Shown: positions 8,499 through 17,833 of the stretch, piece after piece
Layout: each line of letters starts with the position of its first letter
Numbering within the stretch: the stretch's first letter is position 1
Source: Cohnella herbarum
Lineage (GTDB): Bacteria; Bacillota; Bacilli; Paenibacillales; Paenibacillaceae
DNA: 64,000 nucleotides
NCBI RefSeq assembly: GCF_012849095.1
Contig: NZ_CP051680.1
Span: 5,115,501-5,179,500 of the forward strand
Reading direction: 5' to 3'
Made by a program: the position numbers and the translations under genes
Notes under the pieces: model-generated
What the model saw: only the letters and a program-made list of their open reading frames with translations
Databases searched by the model: none
Told to the model about the DNA's origin: nothing

Positions 8499-9527
8499 AT
8501 GAGCAGCGTTATCGTTGTACATCCGAATTTTGAAGTCACCTGGCCGTGGGCCGCTGGACATCTACATGCATTATGGCAAGCGCAAGGTCCGGTGGAATTT
8601 ATTCGACTGTCGCCCGGGGACGAAAGAACGCTAGGACAGATCGTAACTCGGCAGGATGAGGTTACTCGATTGGTTTCGCTTGCCGTCCCCGCTACGGCGG
8701 ACTGCTTGCGGTCTTTCGTCCGCTTGCGCGAAACCGCTATCATTACCGAGCCCTATCAACTGAAAATGCCGGAGGAATTGGGGCAATTATTGAAGGATGC
8801 GGGAGTGAAAGCCTACACCCAACTCAGCGAAGGCTTCTGGGGGCAATCCGTATCCGAGTTCGGCCTTGCGCTAACGTTATGCGGCTTGCGCAGAATTCCT
8901 CAAACGCATCTGGAGATGATTAGCAGCCTCGCCCCTTGGGATTATAACCCGGCAGACGGCATCGGCCGCCCTCATACGAGAGGCGAGCAATTCGGGGACG
9001 ATGCGAATTTCACGAACGGTACGATTGCGGGCAAACGTATCCGCATCGTCGGCGCCGGTAATATCGCATCGCGATACGCCAGCTTCGTCCACATGATCGG
9101 GGCGGACGTTGCCGCTTGGGATCCGTTTGCAACCGAACCGTCCTTCCACAGAGCCGGTGCTCGAAGAGAGCATCATCTGGATCAGTTGATTAAGGATGCG
9201 GAAATCTTCGTCCCTATGCTTCCTCTAACGGAGAAAACCGAAGGACTTATAACGGCGGAACAGATTAATGCGTTACCTAAAGGATGTCTGGTCGTCCTCG
9301 TAACCCGGGCGACGATATGCGACATGGACGCCATTCGTCGAAGAGTGCTTAACGATGAGATCAGCCTTGCGGCGGATGTATTCGATATTGAGCCGGTGAC
9401 GCTGGACGATCCGTTGCTTGGAAGGCACAACGTGGTGCATACGCCGCATAATGCCGGACGGACGATCGATGCCAACTATAGCTGGGCCGAGAAGCTTGCC
9501 GAACAGTTTCTTCCGGTTGCGAAATGA
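8499..9527 (+). CDS. D-isomer-specific 2-hydroxyacid dehydrogenase family protein
   Basis: 342 residues. The NAD-binding half contains RIRIVGAGNIASRYASFVHMIGADVAAWDP, a GxGxxx...D dinucleotide-binding motif, followed by the catalytic-type segments LVVLVTRATICDMDAI (Arg), ADVFDIEP (Glu) and VVHTPHNAG (His), as expected for phosphoglycerate- and glyoxylate-reductase-like enzymes. It would reduce or oxidise a 2-keto/2-hydroxy acid with NAD(P). The gene follows the PmoA-like gene by 20 bp and precedes the solute-binding protein by 46 bp. The substrate is inferred to be a sugar-acid intermediate. Confidence 0.85.
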   Translation: MSSVIVVHPNFEVTWPWAAGHLHALWQAQGPVEFIRLSPGDERTLGQIVTRQDEVTRLVSLAVPATADCLRSFVRLRETAIITEPYQLKMPEELGQLLKDAGVKAYTQLSEGFWGQSVSEFGLALTLCGLRRIPQTHLEMISSLAPWDYNPADGIGRPHTRGEQFGDDANFTNGTIAGKRIRIVGAGNIASRYASFVHMIGADVAAWDPFATEPSFHRAGARREHHLDQLIKDAEIFVPMLPLTEKTEGLITAEQINALPKGCLVVLVTRATICDMDAIRRRVLNDEISLAADVFDIEPVTLDDPLLGRHNVVHTPHNAGRTIDANYSWAEKLAEQFLPVAK

Positions 9528-9573
9528 AAGCGGTTACCCAACACCTAAAATCGATAAAAAGGGGATGTACTCA

Positions 9574-10899
9574 ATGAAGAAGAGAATGGGGTTCGCCCTG
9601 CTTCTCATCCTTGCTCTAGTCCTTGGAACATTGTCTGGCTGCTCGAACGGCAAAAGCGGTTCAAACTCAGGCAATTCCTCGAATGATTCAGGCGGTAAAA
9701 CCGAAATCGTATTTTGGCAACCGGATCTGGCTAACTGGCAACCGCTCTACAACAAATTAGTGAAGAAGTTCGAGGAAAGCCATCCGAATATCAAGGTCAA
9801 AATGACGAATATTCCGGAGGAAGGCTATTTCGAGAAGCTAAACACGGCATTCGCTGCAGGAAAAGGTCCCGATCTCTGGGTCGGTTGGTATGCAACCGAT
9901 GAATTCGATCGCGGATATATCGCTTCGATCGATGAATTCATCGAGGCCGACAATTGGGATATGTCGCAATACTTTCAACCGATCACCGATTTAAGGCTCA
10001 AGGGATCGGACGATAAATACTACGGCTTGCCGCGCGATTTTTCCAATTACGTCATGCTGTACAACAAGGATTTGTTCGATAAAGCCCAAATTCCTTATCC
10101 GACGGATAACTGGACGTTCGACGACTTCCGCAGGATAGCGAAACAGCTTACCGACACGGACAGCAAAACATACGGCACGGATATCGTTACCGACGGATGG
10201 GGAGATTCGCCTCTGTTATGGAGTCTGGGCGGCGATATGATTAGCGATGACGGCTGGACGGTGAAAGGGATATTGGATTCGCCGCAGACGGTGAAGTGGT
10301 TCGAGTTAGGTCAGCAAATCGTCAATGATGGCAGCAACCTGCCCTCGTCCATAGCCGAGACGATGACCGGGGATAACGGTCCCTTCGGTTCCGGAAAAGT
10401 CGCCATATCCATAGGCTCCATGTGGGGATATAACTCGCTTAAAGATCTGCCGTTCAAATTCGGCGCCGTTTCGTACCCGCAAATTCCCGGAGTCGAGAAT
10501 TACGGCTGGTCGGATATCGTCAGCTGGTTTATGAACTCCAAATCGAAACACAAACAGGAAACCTGGCAATTCATGAAATTTATGTCCAGCACGGAAATTG
10601 CCCAAGAAGTCGTAGAAGAGATGACATGGGGGCCTCCGATCCCTAGCATCTGGGAAGATCAGAAGCTGGTCGAAGACGAAGTGTTGAAAGTATTCTACGA
10701 ACAAGGAAAAAGGCCGACAAAAACGCCCACTTATGTCCGAAGCAACAGCTGGCAAGCGATCGAGAACTCCATACTCGGGATTGTAACCGACACCTTGCTT
10801 CCGCTCAAGGGGACTCCGATGAAGAACCCGCAGGAAGTATTGTCGAAAGCGGCCGATGAAATCCAGAAGACGCTGGACGAGACCAAGGGTCGCAAATAA
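9574..10899 (+). CDS. Sugar ABC transporter substrate-binding lipoprotein (family 1)
   Basis: 441 residues. It starts with a lipoprotein signal (basic start, hydrophobic core, LSGCSNG lipobox) and then a Ser/Gly-rich linker. The rest has the layout of cluster-1 carbohydrate-binding proteins: EIVFWQPDLANWQPLYNKLVKKFEESHPNIKV at the start, YYGLPRDFSNYVMLYNKDLF in the first lobe, a late WQFMKFMSS segment. The frame is open further upstream, but the ATG at 9574 has GGGG nine bases before it and gives a proper signal peptide. Two permease genes follow at once, so this is the receptor of an importer. No ATPase is encoded nearby; a shared MsmK-like ATPase elsewhere is expected. Confidence 0.92.
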   Translation: MKKRMGFALLLILALVLGTLSGCSNGKSGSNSGNSSNDSGGKTEIVFWQPDLANWQPLYNKLVKKFEESHPNIKVKMTNIPEEGYFEKLNTAFAAGKGPDLWVGWYATDEFDRGYIASIDEFIEADNWDMSQYFQPITDLRLKGSDDKYYGLPRDFSNYVMLYNKDLFDKAQIPYPTDNWTFDDFRRIAKQLTDTDSKTYGTDIVTDGWGDSPLLWSLGGDMISDDGWTVKGILDSPQTVKWFELGQQIVNDGSNLPSSIAETMTGDNGPFGSGKVAISIGSMWGYNSLKDLPFKFGAVSYPQIPGVENYGWSDIVSWFMNSKSKHKQETWQFMKFMSSTEIAQEVVEEMTWGPPIPSIWEDQKLVEDEVLKVFYEQGKRPTKTPTYVRSNSWQAIENSILGIVTDTLLPLKGTPMKNPQEVLSKAADEIQKTLDETKGRK

Positions 10900-10917
10900 T
10901 TAGGAGGCAAACTAGCC

Positions 10918-11847
10918 ATGGCGAATCTTTCGAAAAGTGCCCGGCGAGAGCAGAGATTGGGATATGCATTCATTTCACCGTGGATCGTCGGCTTTCTGAC
11001 TTTCGCCGCATTCCCAATTATCGCATCATTGGCTCTGAGTTTTATGCATTGGGATATCTATCAGCCGCCGAGTTGGATCGGACTCGATAATTTCACCCGA
11101 TTATTTCGGGACGAGTTGTTCTACAAATCGATGAAGGTGACGTTGACCTATAGCGCGATGTCCATTCCGCTTAGCTTGATATTAGGCTTAATGCTGTCGC
11201 TGATGCTTAATCTGAAGTTAAAAGGGATCAACTTCTTCCGCACTCTCTTCTATTTGCCGTCCGTGCTAACGGGCGTTGCGGTGTCCATGATATGGTTATG
11301 GATCCTTAACGCGGAGTACGGTTTGTTGAACAACTTTCTAAGCTGGATCGGCATTGAAGGACCTCAATGGCTTAAAGATCCGAAATGGATCCTTCCCAGC
11401 TACGTCGTTATGAGTTTATGGGGAGTCGGAGGCAGCGCGATTCTGTTTCTAGGCGGATTGCAGAACATTCCCGAGCACCTCTACGAAGCGGCAAAGATCG
11501 ACGGAGCCGGAACCTTCCGACGATTCTGGAAAATTACGCTTCCCCTACTGACTCCGACATTGTTTTTCCTATTGCTAATGGGCATTATCGATTCGTTCCA
11601 AGTATTTACGCAGGCTTATGTGATTAACGGCAGAGGCGCGGGCGGACCGGATAATGCGGGACTCTTCTATATGCTTTACTTGTACCAGAACGCTTTCAAA
11701 CAGTTCGATATGGGCTATGCTTCGGCAATGGCGTGGATCGGCGGATTGTTGTCGCTCGTATTGGCCCTAGTCGTGTATACGACGCAAAACAGATGGGTCT
11801 ATTACGAAGCGGAACAGCCTACGCAACGGAAGAAGGTGGAGAAATGA
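10918..11847 (+). CDS. Sugar ABC transporter permease, MalF/UgpA type
   Basis: 309 residues with six predicted membrane segments and the EAA loop typical of binding-protein-dependent permeases (EHLYEAAKIDGAGTFRRFWKITLPLLTPT near residues 195-225). The start motif LGYAFISPWIVGFLTFAAFPIIASLALSF is characteristic of MalF/UgpA-type sugar permeases. It has a good ribosome-binding site (AGGAGGC) and its stop overlaps the start of the next permease by four bases (ATGA). The pair forms the membrane channel for the binding protein just upstream. Confidence 0.93.
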   Translation: MANLSKSARREQRLGYAFISPWIVGFLTFAAFPIIASLALSFMHWDIYQPPSWIGLDNFTRLFRDELFYKSMKVTLTYSAMSIPLSLILGLMLSLMLNLKLKGINFFRTLFYLPSVLTGVAVSMIWLWILNAEYGLLNNFLSWIGIEGPQWLKDPKWILPSYVVMSLWGVGGSAILFLGGLQNIPEHLYEAAKIDGAGTFRRFWKITLPLLTPTLFFLLLMGIIDSFQVFTQAYVINGRGAGGPDNAGLFYMLYLYQNAFKQFDMGYASAMAWIGGLLSLVLALVVYTTQNRWVYYEAEQPTQRKKVEK

Positions 11848-12680
11848 ATACGAAGAGTTACAAATCGCTGACCAAGGGAACGACGTATGTTGTCTTGATC
11901 GCGCTGTCGTTCGTATGCCTGATCCCCTTCTTCTGGATGATCTCGACTTCCCTGAAGACGAAGGCGACAACCTTCCAGATTCCGCCGCAATGGATTCCGG
12001 ATGATCCGAAATGGAGCAACTACGTCGATGCGTTTTCTTTCGCGCCGTTCGGTACCTATATTACGAATACGATGACGATCGCGGTGTTCGTCATCGTCGG
12101 CCAGGTGGTGTCCTGTACGCTTGTCGCCTATGGCTTTTCCCGATTCCGGTTTCGCGGACGGGAAGTCCTGTTCATGGTTATGCTCGCGACCATGCTCATT
12201 CCGGAACAGGTAACGATGATTCCGACCTTCTTGCTGTATAGCGAGCTCAATTGGATCGACACCTATTTACCGCTCATCGTGCCTGCCTATTTCGCCAGTC
12301 CGTTCTTCGTATTCCTAATGAGACAGTATTTATTGACCATTCCTAAGGATCTAGACGAAGCGGCCAAAATAGACGGAGCAAACGAACTGCAAATCTTGTG
12401 GAAGGTGTTAGTTCCCATCTTGCGCCCGTCCATGACGATTATCGTGGTCTTTACGTTCACTAACGTATACAACGACTTTATGGGACCGTTGATTTATTTG
12501 AACTCGTCGGAGAAGTTTACGATCGCCGTCGGTTTGGCCAATTTCTTGTCTAGCCGCGGCGCCGAGTGGAATCTCTTAATGGCCGCGTCCACCGTAATTG
12601 TCTTGCCGCTTCTGGTGATCTACTACTACGCTCAGAGAAACATGATTGGCGGCATTGCCAGCATGGGCGTTAAAGGGTAA
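11844..12680 (+). CDS. Sugar ABC transporter permease, MalG/UgpE type
   Basis: 278 residues, six membrane segments, EAA loop DLDEAAKIDGANELQILWKVLVPILRPS around residue 175-200. The C-terminal half (YYYAQRNMIGGIASMGVKG) ends with the GxxxGAVKG-like tail of MalG-type permeases. The ATG overlaps the stop of the partner permease, so the two are made in equal amounts. A terminator follows at once, ending the operon that began at 6495. Confidence 0.93.
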   Translation: MNTKSYKSLTKGTTYVVLIALSFVCLIPFFWMISTSLKTKATTFQIPPQWIPDDPKWSNYVDAFSFAPFGTYITNTMTIAVFVIVGQVVSCTLVAYGFSRFRFRGREVLFMVMLATMLIPEQVTMIPTFLLYSELNWIDTYLPLIVPAYFASPFFVFLMRQYLLTIPKDLDEAAKIDGANELQILWKVLVPILRPSMTIIVVFTFTNVYNDFMGPLIYLNSSEKFTIAVGLANFLSSRGAEWNLLMAASTVIVLPLLVIYYYAQRNMIGGIASMGVKG

Positions 12681-12710
12681 CATCGTTCTCTTACTTTCGA
12701 TAGTTGCACC

Positions 12711-12750
12711 AAAGGCCCGATTAGCTCCTATTGGCTAATCGGGCCTTTTT
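12711..12750. terminator. Bidirectional intrinsic terminator between two importer operons
   Basis: A perfect 15-bp stem (AAAGGCCCGATTAGC and its complement, 12711-12725 with 12734-12748) and T-run on either side. It separates the plus-strand importer operon from the convergent minus-strand one. Confidence 0.9.
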
Positions 12751-12770
12751 CCGTGCAGCGACGCGGTCGA

Positions 12771-13646
12771 TTATTCCTTCACCGACCCCATCACGATGCC
12801 GTGGATGAAAAACCGCTGAAGGAACGGATATACGATGAGAATCGGCAACGACGCAAGAATAATCTGAGCCGAAATGGCGGATCGATTCGTGAGCGAAGCC
12901 ATAACGGAGTTCTCGTCGGCATTCACCAGATTGCGAGAAGCGAGCACGACGTGCAGGTAAGTCTGCAACGGATAATTCTCCGTCTGATTCATGTAGATCA
13001 GCCCGTCGAACCAGGAGTTCCAATGACCGACAACGCTGAACAGCGTTACGGTCGCGATGACCGGCAAGGACAACGGGACGTAAATCCGCGTCATGATCGT
13101 CCACTGGGGCGCCCCGTCGACGAGACTCGCTTCCTCCAGCTCCTTGGGCAACTGGCGCATGAAATTAACCATAAGAATGACATTGAACACCGGTACGGCT
13201 CCCGGAATGATAAGAGCCCAGATCGTATCGATCAAGTGAAGCTCGTTAATAATCATATAAGTTGGAATGAGTCCGCCGCTGAAGAGCATCGTAAAGACGA
13301 GCGCCCAGACGTACACGCTCCGGCCTTTAAAGTAAGAGCTTTCCTTCGACAACGGGTACGCCATCATAACCGTAAGAAGGAAGTTCAGCAATCCGCCAAG
13401 AACGACCCGCAGACCGGACACGCCGAACGCGTCCCAGAATTTATCCAACCGCAATATGTTCGCGTAAGAGCTTAAATTGAATTCGATCGGAATTAATCCG
13501 ACGATGTATTGGTTCGCCGGTCCTTCTCCGCTTATCGAGACCATGGCGATATGCCAGATCGGGACCAAGCAGAGCAGCGAGACGGCGGCTAGAACGACGT
13601 AATTCAACATATCGAAAGCCTGAAAGCGTTGCAGGCGTATTCTCAT
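12771..13646 (-). CDS. Carbohydrate ABC transporter permease, LplC/YtcP type
   Basis: 291 residues. Hydrophobic segments and an EAA loop (KELEEASLVDGAPQWTIMTRIYVPLSLPV near residues 180-205) identify a MalG-like permease; the short internal motif GLIPTYMIINELHLIDTIWALIIPGAV and the ending FIHGIVMGSVKE are typical of the LplC/YtcP branch found throughout Paenibacillaceae. A ribosome-binding site (GGACGGAG) precedes the ATG. It follows the LplB-type permease by 18 bp and the lipoprotein gene, forming a three-gene importer. No ATPase is nearby. Confidence 0.92.
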   Translation of the reverse strand: MRIRLQRFQAFDMLNYVVLAAVSLLCLVPIWHIAMVSISGEGPANQYIVGLIPIEFNLSSYANILRLDKFWDAFGVSGLRVVLGGLLNFLLTVMMAYPLSKESSYFKGRSVYVWALVFTMLFSGGLIPTYMIINELHLIDTIWALIIPGAVPVFNVILMVNFMRQLPKELEEASLVDGAPQWTIMTRIYVPLSLPVIATVTLFSVVGHWNSWFDGLIYMNQTENYPLQTYLHVVLASRNLVNADENSVMASLTNRSAISAQIILASLPILIVYPFLQRFFIHGIVMGSVKE

Positions 13647-13664
13647 AACGAGTCGCTCCGTCCT

Positions 13665-14561
13665 TTAGAAAATGCGATAGTTCGCGTAGCGGTAAGCCAA
13701 CCGGTAAGAGGTCACGATTAAGGCGAAACCGATCAGCGACTTCAACAATCCGATTGCGGTGGCGAGTCCGTACTGCGCCTGAATAAGTCCCATCCGGTAA
13801 ATATAGGTGTCGATAATATCCGCCGAGCTTATCACCATCGGGTTGTATAGGTTAAAAATTTGATCGAAGCCGCCGTTGAGCACGTTGCCGAGACTCAAGG
13901 TCGACATGAGCACCACGACGGGAAGAATCCCGGGCAACGTAATATAGACGACGCGCTGCCAGCGGCTTGCGCCATCGATCGAGGCAGCCTCGTACAAGGC
14001 GGGATTGATTCCCGTAAGCGCGGCTAGATAGACGATCGTCGAGAAGCCGAATTCCTTCCAGACGTCGGTGGCGATCAGCATGACGCGGAACCAAGCTTCG
14101 TTGCCGAAGAAGAAGATCGGCTGAATGCCCAGCGTCCCCAGGGCTTGGTTAAACGCTCCTCCGTTAATGGAGAGAACGTCGATCAGGATGCCGCCCAGAA
14201 TGACCCAAGATAGGAAATGCGGCAAATAAACGAGACTTTGCACCGTGCGCTTGAACCATACGATTCTCGCTTCGTTCAGCAATAAAGCGAAGACGATCGG
14301 CACGAGCAGCCCGGCGGCGATCTTCATCAGCGAGATCTCAACGGTGTTCCTAACGGTCTGCATCGTGTCCGGCAACTCGAACAAAAAGCGAATATGCTCG
14401 AGCCCGACCCATTCGGAAAACAAAAAACCCTTCGTCGGATTAAATTCCTGGAAAGCGATAACGATGCCCACCATCGGCAAATAGGCGAATACGAACAGAA
14501 TGAGCATTCCGGGCGCCAGCAGCAAATGGAAGAACGCCCTGTCTTTCCTCGTGATCTTCAT
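13665..14561 (-). CDS. ABC transporter permease, LplB type
   Basis: 298 residues. Motifs KDRAFFHLLLAPGMLILFVFAYLPMVGIVIAFQ at the N-terminus and the EAA loop ALYEAASIDGASRWQRVVYITLPGILPV near residues 185-210 mark an LplB/YteP-type permease, which in this family usually pairs with LplC and a large LplA-like lipoprotein. The frame is open upstream to 14609, but the ATG at 14561 follows GGGAGG by eight bases. The substrates of such systems are often complex carbohydrates or glycosides; here the wider regulon hints at a ribose- or nucleoside-related compound. Confidence 0.92.
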   Translation of the reverse strand: MKITRKDRAFFHLLLAPGMLILFVFAYLPMVGIVIAFQEFNPTKGFLFSEWVGLEHIRFLFELPDTMQTVRNTVEISLMKIAAGLLVPIVFALLLNEARIVWFKRTVQSLVYLPHFLSWVILGGILIDVLSINGGAFNQALGTLGIQPIFFFGNEAWFRVMLIATDVWKEFGFSTIVYLAALTGINPALYEAASIDGASRWQRVVYITLPGILPVVVLMSTLSLGNVLNGGFDQIFNLYNPMVISSADIIDTYIYRMGLIQAQYGLATAIGLLKSLIGFALIVTSYRLAYRYANYRIF

Positions 14562-14630
14562 GTACAGTACCTCCCGCGAGCAGCGAAGCGGAGACCTGCC
14601 CGACGGCAAGTCCCGCGCTTCCTCTCCCCG

Positions 14631-16325
14631 TTACTTGGCCGACGCCCAAGCGTTGACTTCTTCCGTAATGGCGTCTCCGCCCAACTGTTTCCACTGCTTG
14701 ACGAACTTATCGAACTCATCGATGTTCGAGGTGCCCATAATGATCTTGGTGAACGTCTCGGACTCGATCTTGTTCAGATTCGCCAGTCGCTTGACCATCG
14801 TGTCCGTAGGCGCTCCGAGGAACGATTGGTGAACGAAGTTCTCGCCGTATTGCTCCAGCACCGCTTCCGACTCGGAGAGATACTTCATGAACGCCCAGCC
14901 GTTCGGCTCGTTGTTCTTATAAGCGTCCCATTTCCATTTGCCGTCCGGATGAGTGACGAGAGAACCGTCATCCTTCTCCATGGCCGCTCTGAATTGTTTC
15001 CCGATGACCATGTTCTTGCCGGGATCGTCGAAGAAGTAAGGTTTGGCGTATTGGTGGATTTCTTTGCCCTTGTATTTATCGCTACCCTGGATTTCTTTAT
15101 AGAACAAATCATTGTACTTGCCGCCTTCGATCCACATCTCCGCCCACAAGTTCATCGACTTCACGAGAGCTTCGGGGTTAGCCATGCCTTTCCGGGCAAC
15201 CATCCAGTTATAGACGTTCGTCGGTCGCTTCGGAACGATCGTTCCGTCCGCTCCGGCCGGAATCGGATAAGCTGTCCAGTCCGATTCGGGAGTATGCGTC
15301 TTGGTCGTCGAGAGCGGATACAGCGGCTGCCAGAAGGCTCCGAAATAGATGCCGCCCTTGCCCGCGCCGATATCATCCGCCGCTTTGCCCCAATCCTTGG
15401 CTCCGAATTCGGGATCGATCGCTTTCGCCTTGTAAAGCTCTTGCAGCTTCGCTAACGCGGCCTTCATCTCGGGCTGGACGCTTCCATAGGCTAGCTTGCC
15501 TTCGCCGTCCTTGATCCAGATCGCCCGATATCCCTTATAGGCGGCGGCTACTCCATCGAAAGCCATTCCCAACGTATTGTCCAACGCGATGCCGTATGTG
15601 TCTGCTTTATTGTTGCCATCGGGATCCTGCTGAGCAAAAGCGGTCGCGACTGTCACAAGCTCATCGATCGTCTTCGGCGCTTGGAGCTTCAGCTTATCCA
15701 GCCAATCCTGACGGATATACATGATCGCCGCGTTCTCGAAATAGTCGACCGGTACCGGCATTCCGTAGATTTTGCCGTCTACGCTCGCTGCCTCGAAGCC
15801 TTCTCCTCCACCATACTCCATAGCTTTGCGCAGCAAAGGAGACGCGTATTTCTCGTAGGCTTCGGTCAGATCCGCCAGTTGATCCTGTTTGATCATTCGG
15901 TGCAGCTGGTTCACGTCCACCTTCGAAATATCCGGAAAATTGTTCGTGTTGATGGACAAGTTCATCTTCTCTACGGTTTGAGAAGCGTCCGATACCCACT
16001 TGTTTACGAACTGGATACCGAGAATGTCCTTGTAAGTACGGGTCATGATATTGTCGTTGATGCTTTCTCCGTCCGCGAACAGGACGTTCGTACCCGTCGT
16101 ACCGACGACCGATACTTCGATCGGGGGATCGAATTTGCCGAGCGGGTCCTCCGCCTTTACTTCCGCCGCGGGCGTCGTCGCTTCCGCACTCGGGGAAGCG
16201 CTTCCGGTTTGCGCCGCGGGCGAACCGCTTGCCTGGGTATTGTCCTTCTTCGAACAGGCTGCAGCGAAAACCAACAGCAATGCCATTGCTACCATAATCA
16301 TGCCGCGAATCTTTTGACCTCTCAT
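14631..16325 (-). CDS. Extracellular solute-binding lipoprotein, LplA/YtcQ type
   Basis: 564 residues, the large size typical of LplA-like binding proteins. The signal peptide ends in a lipobox FAAACS, followed by a long Ser/Pro/Ala-rich linker. Features such as QLADLTEAYEKYASPLLRKAME, GKIYGMPVPVDYFENAAIMYIRQDWLDKL and a C-terminal FTKIIMGTSNIDEFDKFVKQWKQLGGD are common to the family. A good ribosome-binding site (GGAGG, seven bases) precedes the ATG. Its promoter region carries the 59-bp element shared with the ribokinase operon and a 36-bp palindrome at the probable transcription start, so expression is probably activator-dependent. Confidence 0.93.
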   Translation of the reverse strand: MRGQKIRGMIMVAMALLLVFAAACSKKDNTQASGSPAAQTGSASPSAEATTPAAEVKAEDPLGKFDPPIEVSVVGTTGTNVLFADGESINDNIMTRTYKDILGIQFVNKWVSDASQTVEKMNLSINTNNFPDISKVDVNQLHRMIKQDQLADLTEAYEKYASPLLRKAMEYGGGEGFEAASVDGKIYGMPVPVDYFENAAIMYIRQDWLDKLKLQAPKTIDELVTVATAFAQQDPDGNNKADTYGIALDNTLGMAFDGVAAAYKGYRAIWIKDGEGKLAYGSVQPEMKAALAKLQELYKAKAIDPEFGAKDWGKAADDIGAGKGGIYFGAFWQPLYPLSTTKTHTPESDWTAYPIPAGADGTIVPKRPTNVYNWMVARKGMANPEALVKSMNLWAEMWIEGGKYNDLFYKEIQGSDKYKGKEIHQYAKPYFFDDPGKNMVIGKQFRAAMEKDDGSLVTHPDGKWKWDAYKNNEPNGWAFMKYLSESEAVLEQYGENFVHQSFLGAPTDTMVKRLANLNKIESETFTKIIMGTSNIDEFDKFVKQWKQLGGDAITEEVNAWASAK

Positions 16326-16382
16326 ACCGTTACCTCCGTTATGTTCTTTTTTCAGACTGGATTCCGACCCCTCTTAACGAAA

Positions 16383-16418
16383 GATGACCGCAAACACGTT
16401 AACGTGTTCATGGTCATC
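16383..16418. promoter_or_regulatory. 36-bp palindrome at the transcription start of the LplA-type operon
   Basis: A perfect 16-bp palindrome AACACGTTAACGTGTT (16393-16408) is flanked at equal distance by GATGACC (16383-16389) and GGTCATC (16412-16418). It begins one base downstream of the -10 box on the minus strand, so it either is an operator over the transcription start or forms a hairpin at the 5' end of the mRNA. Confidence 0.65.
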
Positions 16419-16476
16419 ATTATAAAAGGACGGGAGTCTATTCTTTTAAGGAGTTGAAGTATACTTTCCAAAGGTC
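16418..16476 (-). promoter_or_regulatory. Shared 59-bp promoter element, copy A (LplA-type operon)
   Basis: On the minus strand it ends with a perfect TATAAT (16419-16424) but has no recognisable -35 box 16-18 bp upstream. It matches 48 of 59 positions with the element at 23243-23301. The pattern fits an activator site fused to a -10 box; the YesN-type response regulator encoded between the two copies is the obvious candidate. Confidence 0.7.
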
Positions 16477-17764
16477 ACTTCTCTCTAGCGCGATCCAGCA
16501 CGCGATCCATCGCGGCCAGAATGTCGTCCGCGTCCCCTTGTCCGGCGATCCAGTCCTGAAATCCGGTACACAAAGCCTCCGCTACCCCGACCGGCCAAGC
16601 CTGATTGCTGAAGACCACGGACTCGTTCGTTTGCATAAGCGCCGCGTACTCATCGAATTCCGCTATTCCGACGTCTTCCCCCTTGAACGCGGGGAACACT
16701 TGATACTGCCGTTTGAACTCTTGGTACAAAGGGGAAGTCCTGTTGAATTGGTAGGCCATCGCGTCAAGCACCTCGGGCAGATTGCCGGTATTCTTGTTAA
16801 TAACCGTGCCTCCCGCGGGACCTACCGACAGGATTAAGTCCGCTCCCGGCGCGTTGCCGGGCATGGGCATGAAACCCCTCTCGAACGTGTCGGCTCCCTG
16901 CTGGGTGAGGCTGCCATAGTCCCAATTGCCGCCGAAGATCATCGCCGCCCGGCCGTCGTTGAACCAAGCGGCCGCCTGGGCCTCGCCGGTCTCGAGAGAA
17001 CCTTCGCTTATATATCCGCGATCGTACAACAACTTGTACATGTTCAGGACGTCTCGCCATTTCGATCCGGCGAACGTTCGGGTGCCGTCAAGCAGGCGCC
17101 GGTCGAAGTCGGGATCGTCAGGATAGACGATCGAAGCCGCGAGCGGATACAAGCCGAACTACAAAAACCACCAATCCTTATCCGGCATAACGATCGGCGT
17201 GATCCCTGCCCGCTTTAGTTTCTCGCACGCGACCAGAAACGAGCTCCAATCCTTCGGCCAATCCGAGATACCGTAACGTTCCAAAGCATCCTTGTTGTAC
17301 CATACGCCCATCATGCTGAAGCCCTTGGGGAGACCGTATACCCGGCCGTCGACCGTGAAGCCTTCGAGCGCTTCCGGGGAGAAGGATTCGAGAATCTCGA
17401 GCCCCGTCAAGTCTTGCAAGTATCCCGCGCGCGCCAGACCTTCCAGCTGTTGCATCGGCCACCACTCGAAGAAATCCGGACCTTCGCCCGCGGAGAGCTG
17501 CATGAGCAAAGATTTGGTATAGGCGTCTTCTGGCAGCATCTCCGTCTCGATTCGGATATTCGGGAAGCGCTCCTCGACTAGCGTAGGGAACAACTGCATC
17601 ACGTACCGATTGTTGTCCCTACCGTCGGAGGAAACGCCCATATGCATGAATTTCAACGTAACGGGGTTCGGCTCCGGACGGTTCTCTCCAGATTGCTCCG
17701 CGCAACCGGTTACGACGGACAACCCTATAATCAATTGGAGAAGGCTCGTCCATGTTCGTTTCAA
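16475..17764 (-). pseudogene. Family-1 sugar-binding lipoprotein interrupted by an in-frame TAG
   Basis: The first part (17764 down) has a lipoprotein signal (LSVVTGCAEQ), a binding-protein first lobe (TLKFMHMGVSSDG, GRVYGLPKGFSMMGVWYNKDAL) and ends at residue 201 in ...DKDWWFL followed by TAG (17159-17161). The same frame then goes on without a break: FGLYPLAASIVYPDDPDFDRRLLDG through to a stop at 16475, including AAWFNDGRAAMIFGGNWDYG, the classic second-lobe motif. Joined, the protein would be about 429 residues, the normal length. So one nonsense codon separates two otherwise intact halves. It could be a recent pseudogene, a sequencing error or a suppressed stop; a second start at the internal ATG would not give a functional binding protein. 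Neighbouring genes suggest it served the same importer or YesM/YesN system. Confidence 0.8.
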
Positions 17765-17833
17765 TGTCTCACCTCGGCAGACTCGAAATATGCTACTATT
17801 ATAATTAAAAATGCTAGGTCGGAGAAGATAAGA

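Noticed and set aside
14394..15455. 353-codon plus-strand frame opposite the LplA-type lipoprotein
   Set aside because: Arginine-rich shadow frame typical of GC-rich genes; the minus strand carries the real protein.
17159..17161. Pyrrolysine or other recoding at the TAG in the binding-protein gene
   Set aside because: No Pyl genes or structure seen, sugar-binding proteins are not known to need it, and a plain nonsense mutation explains the data.
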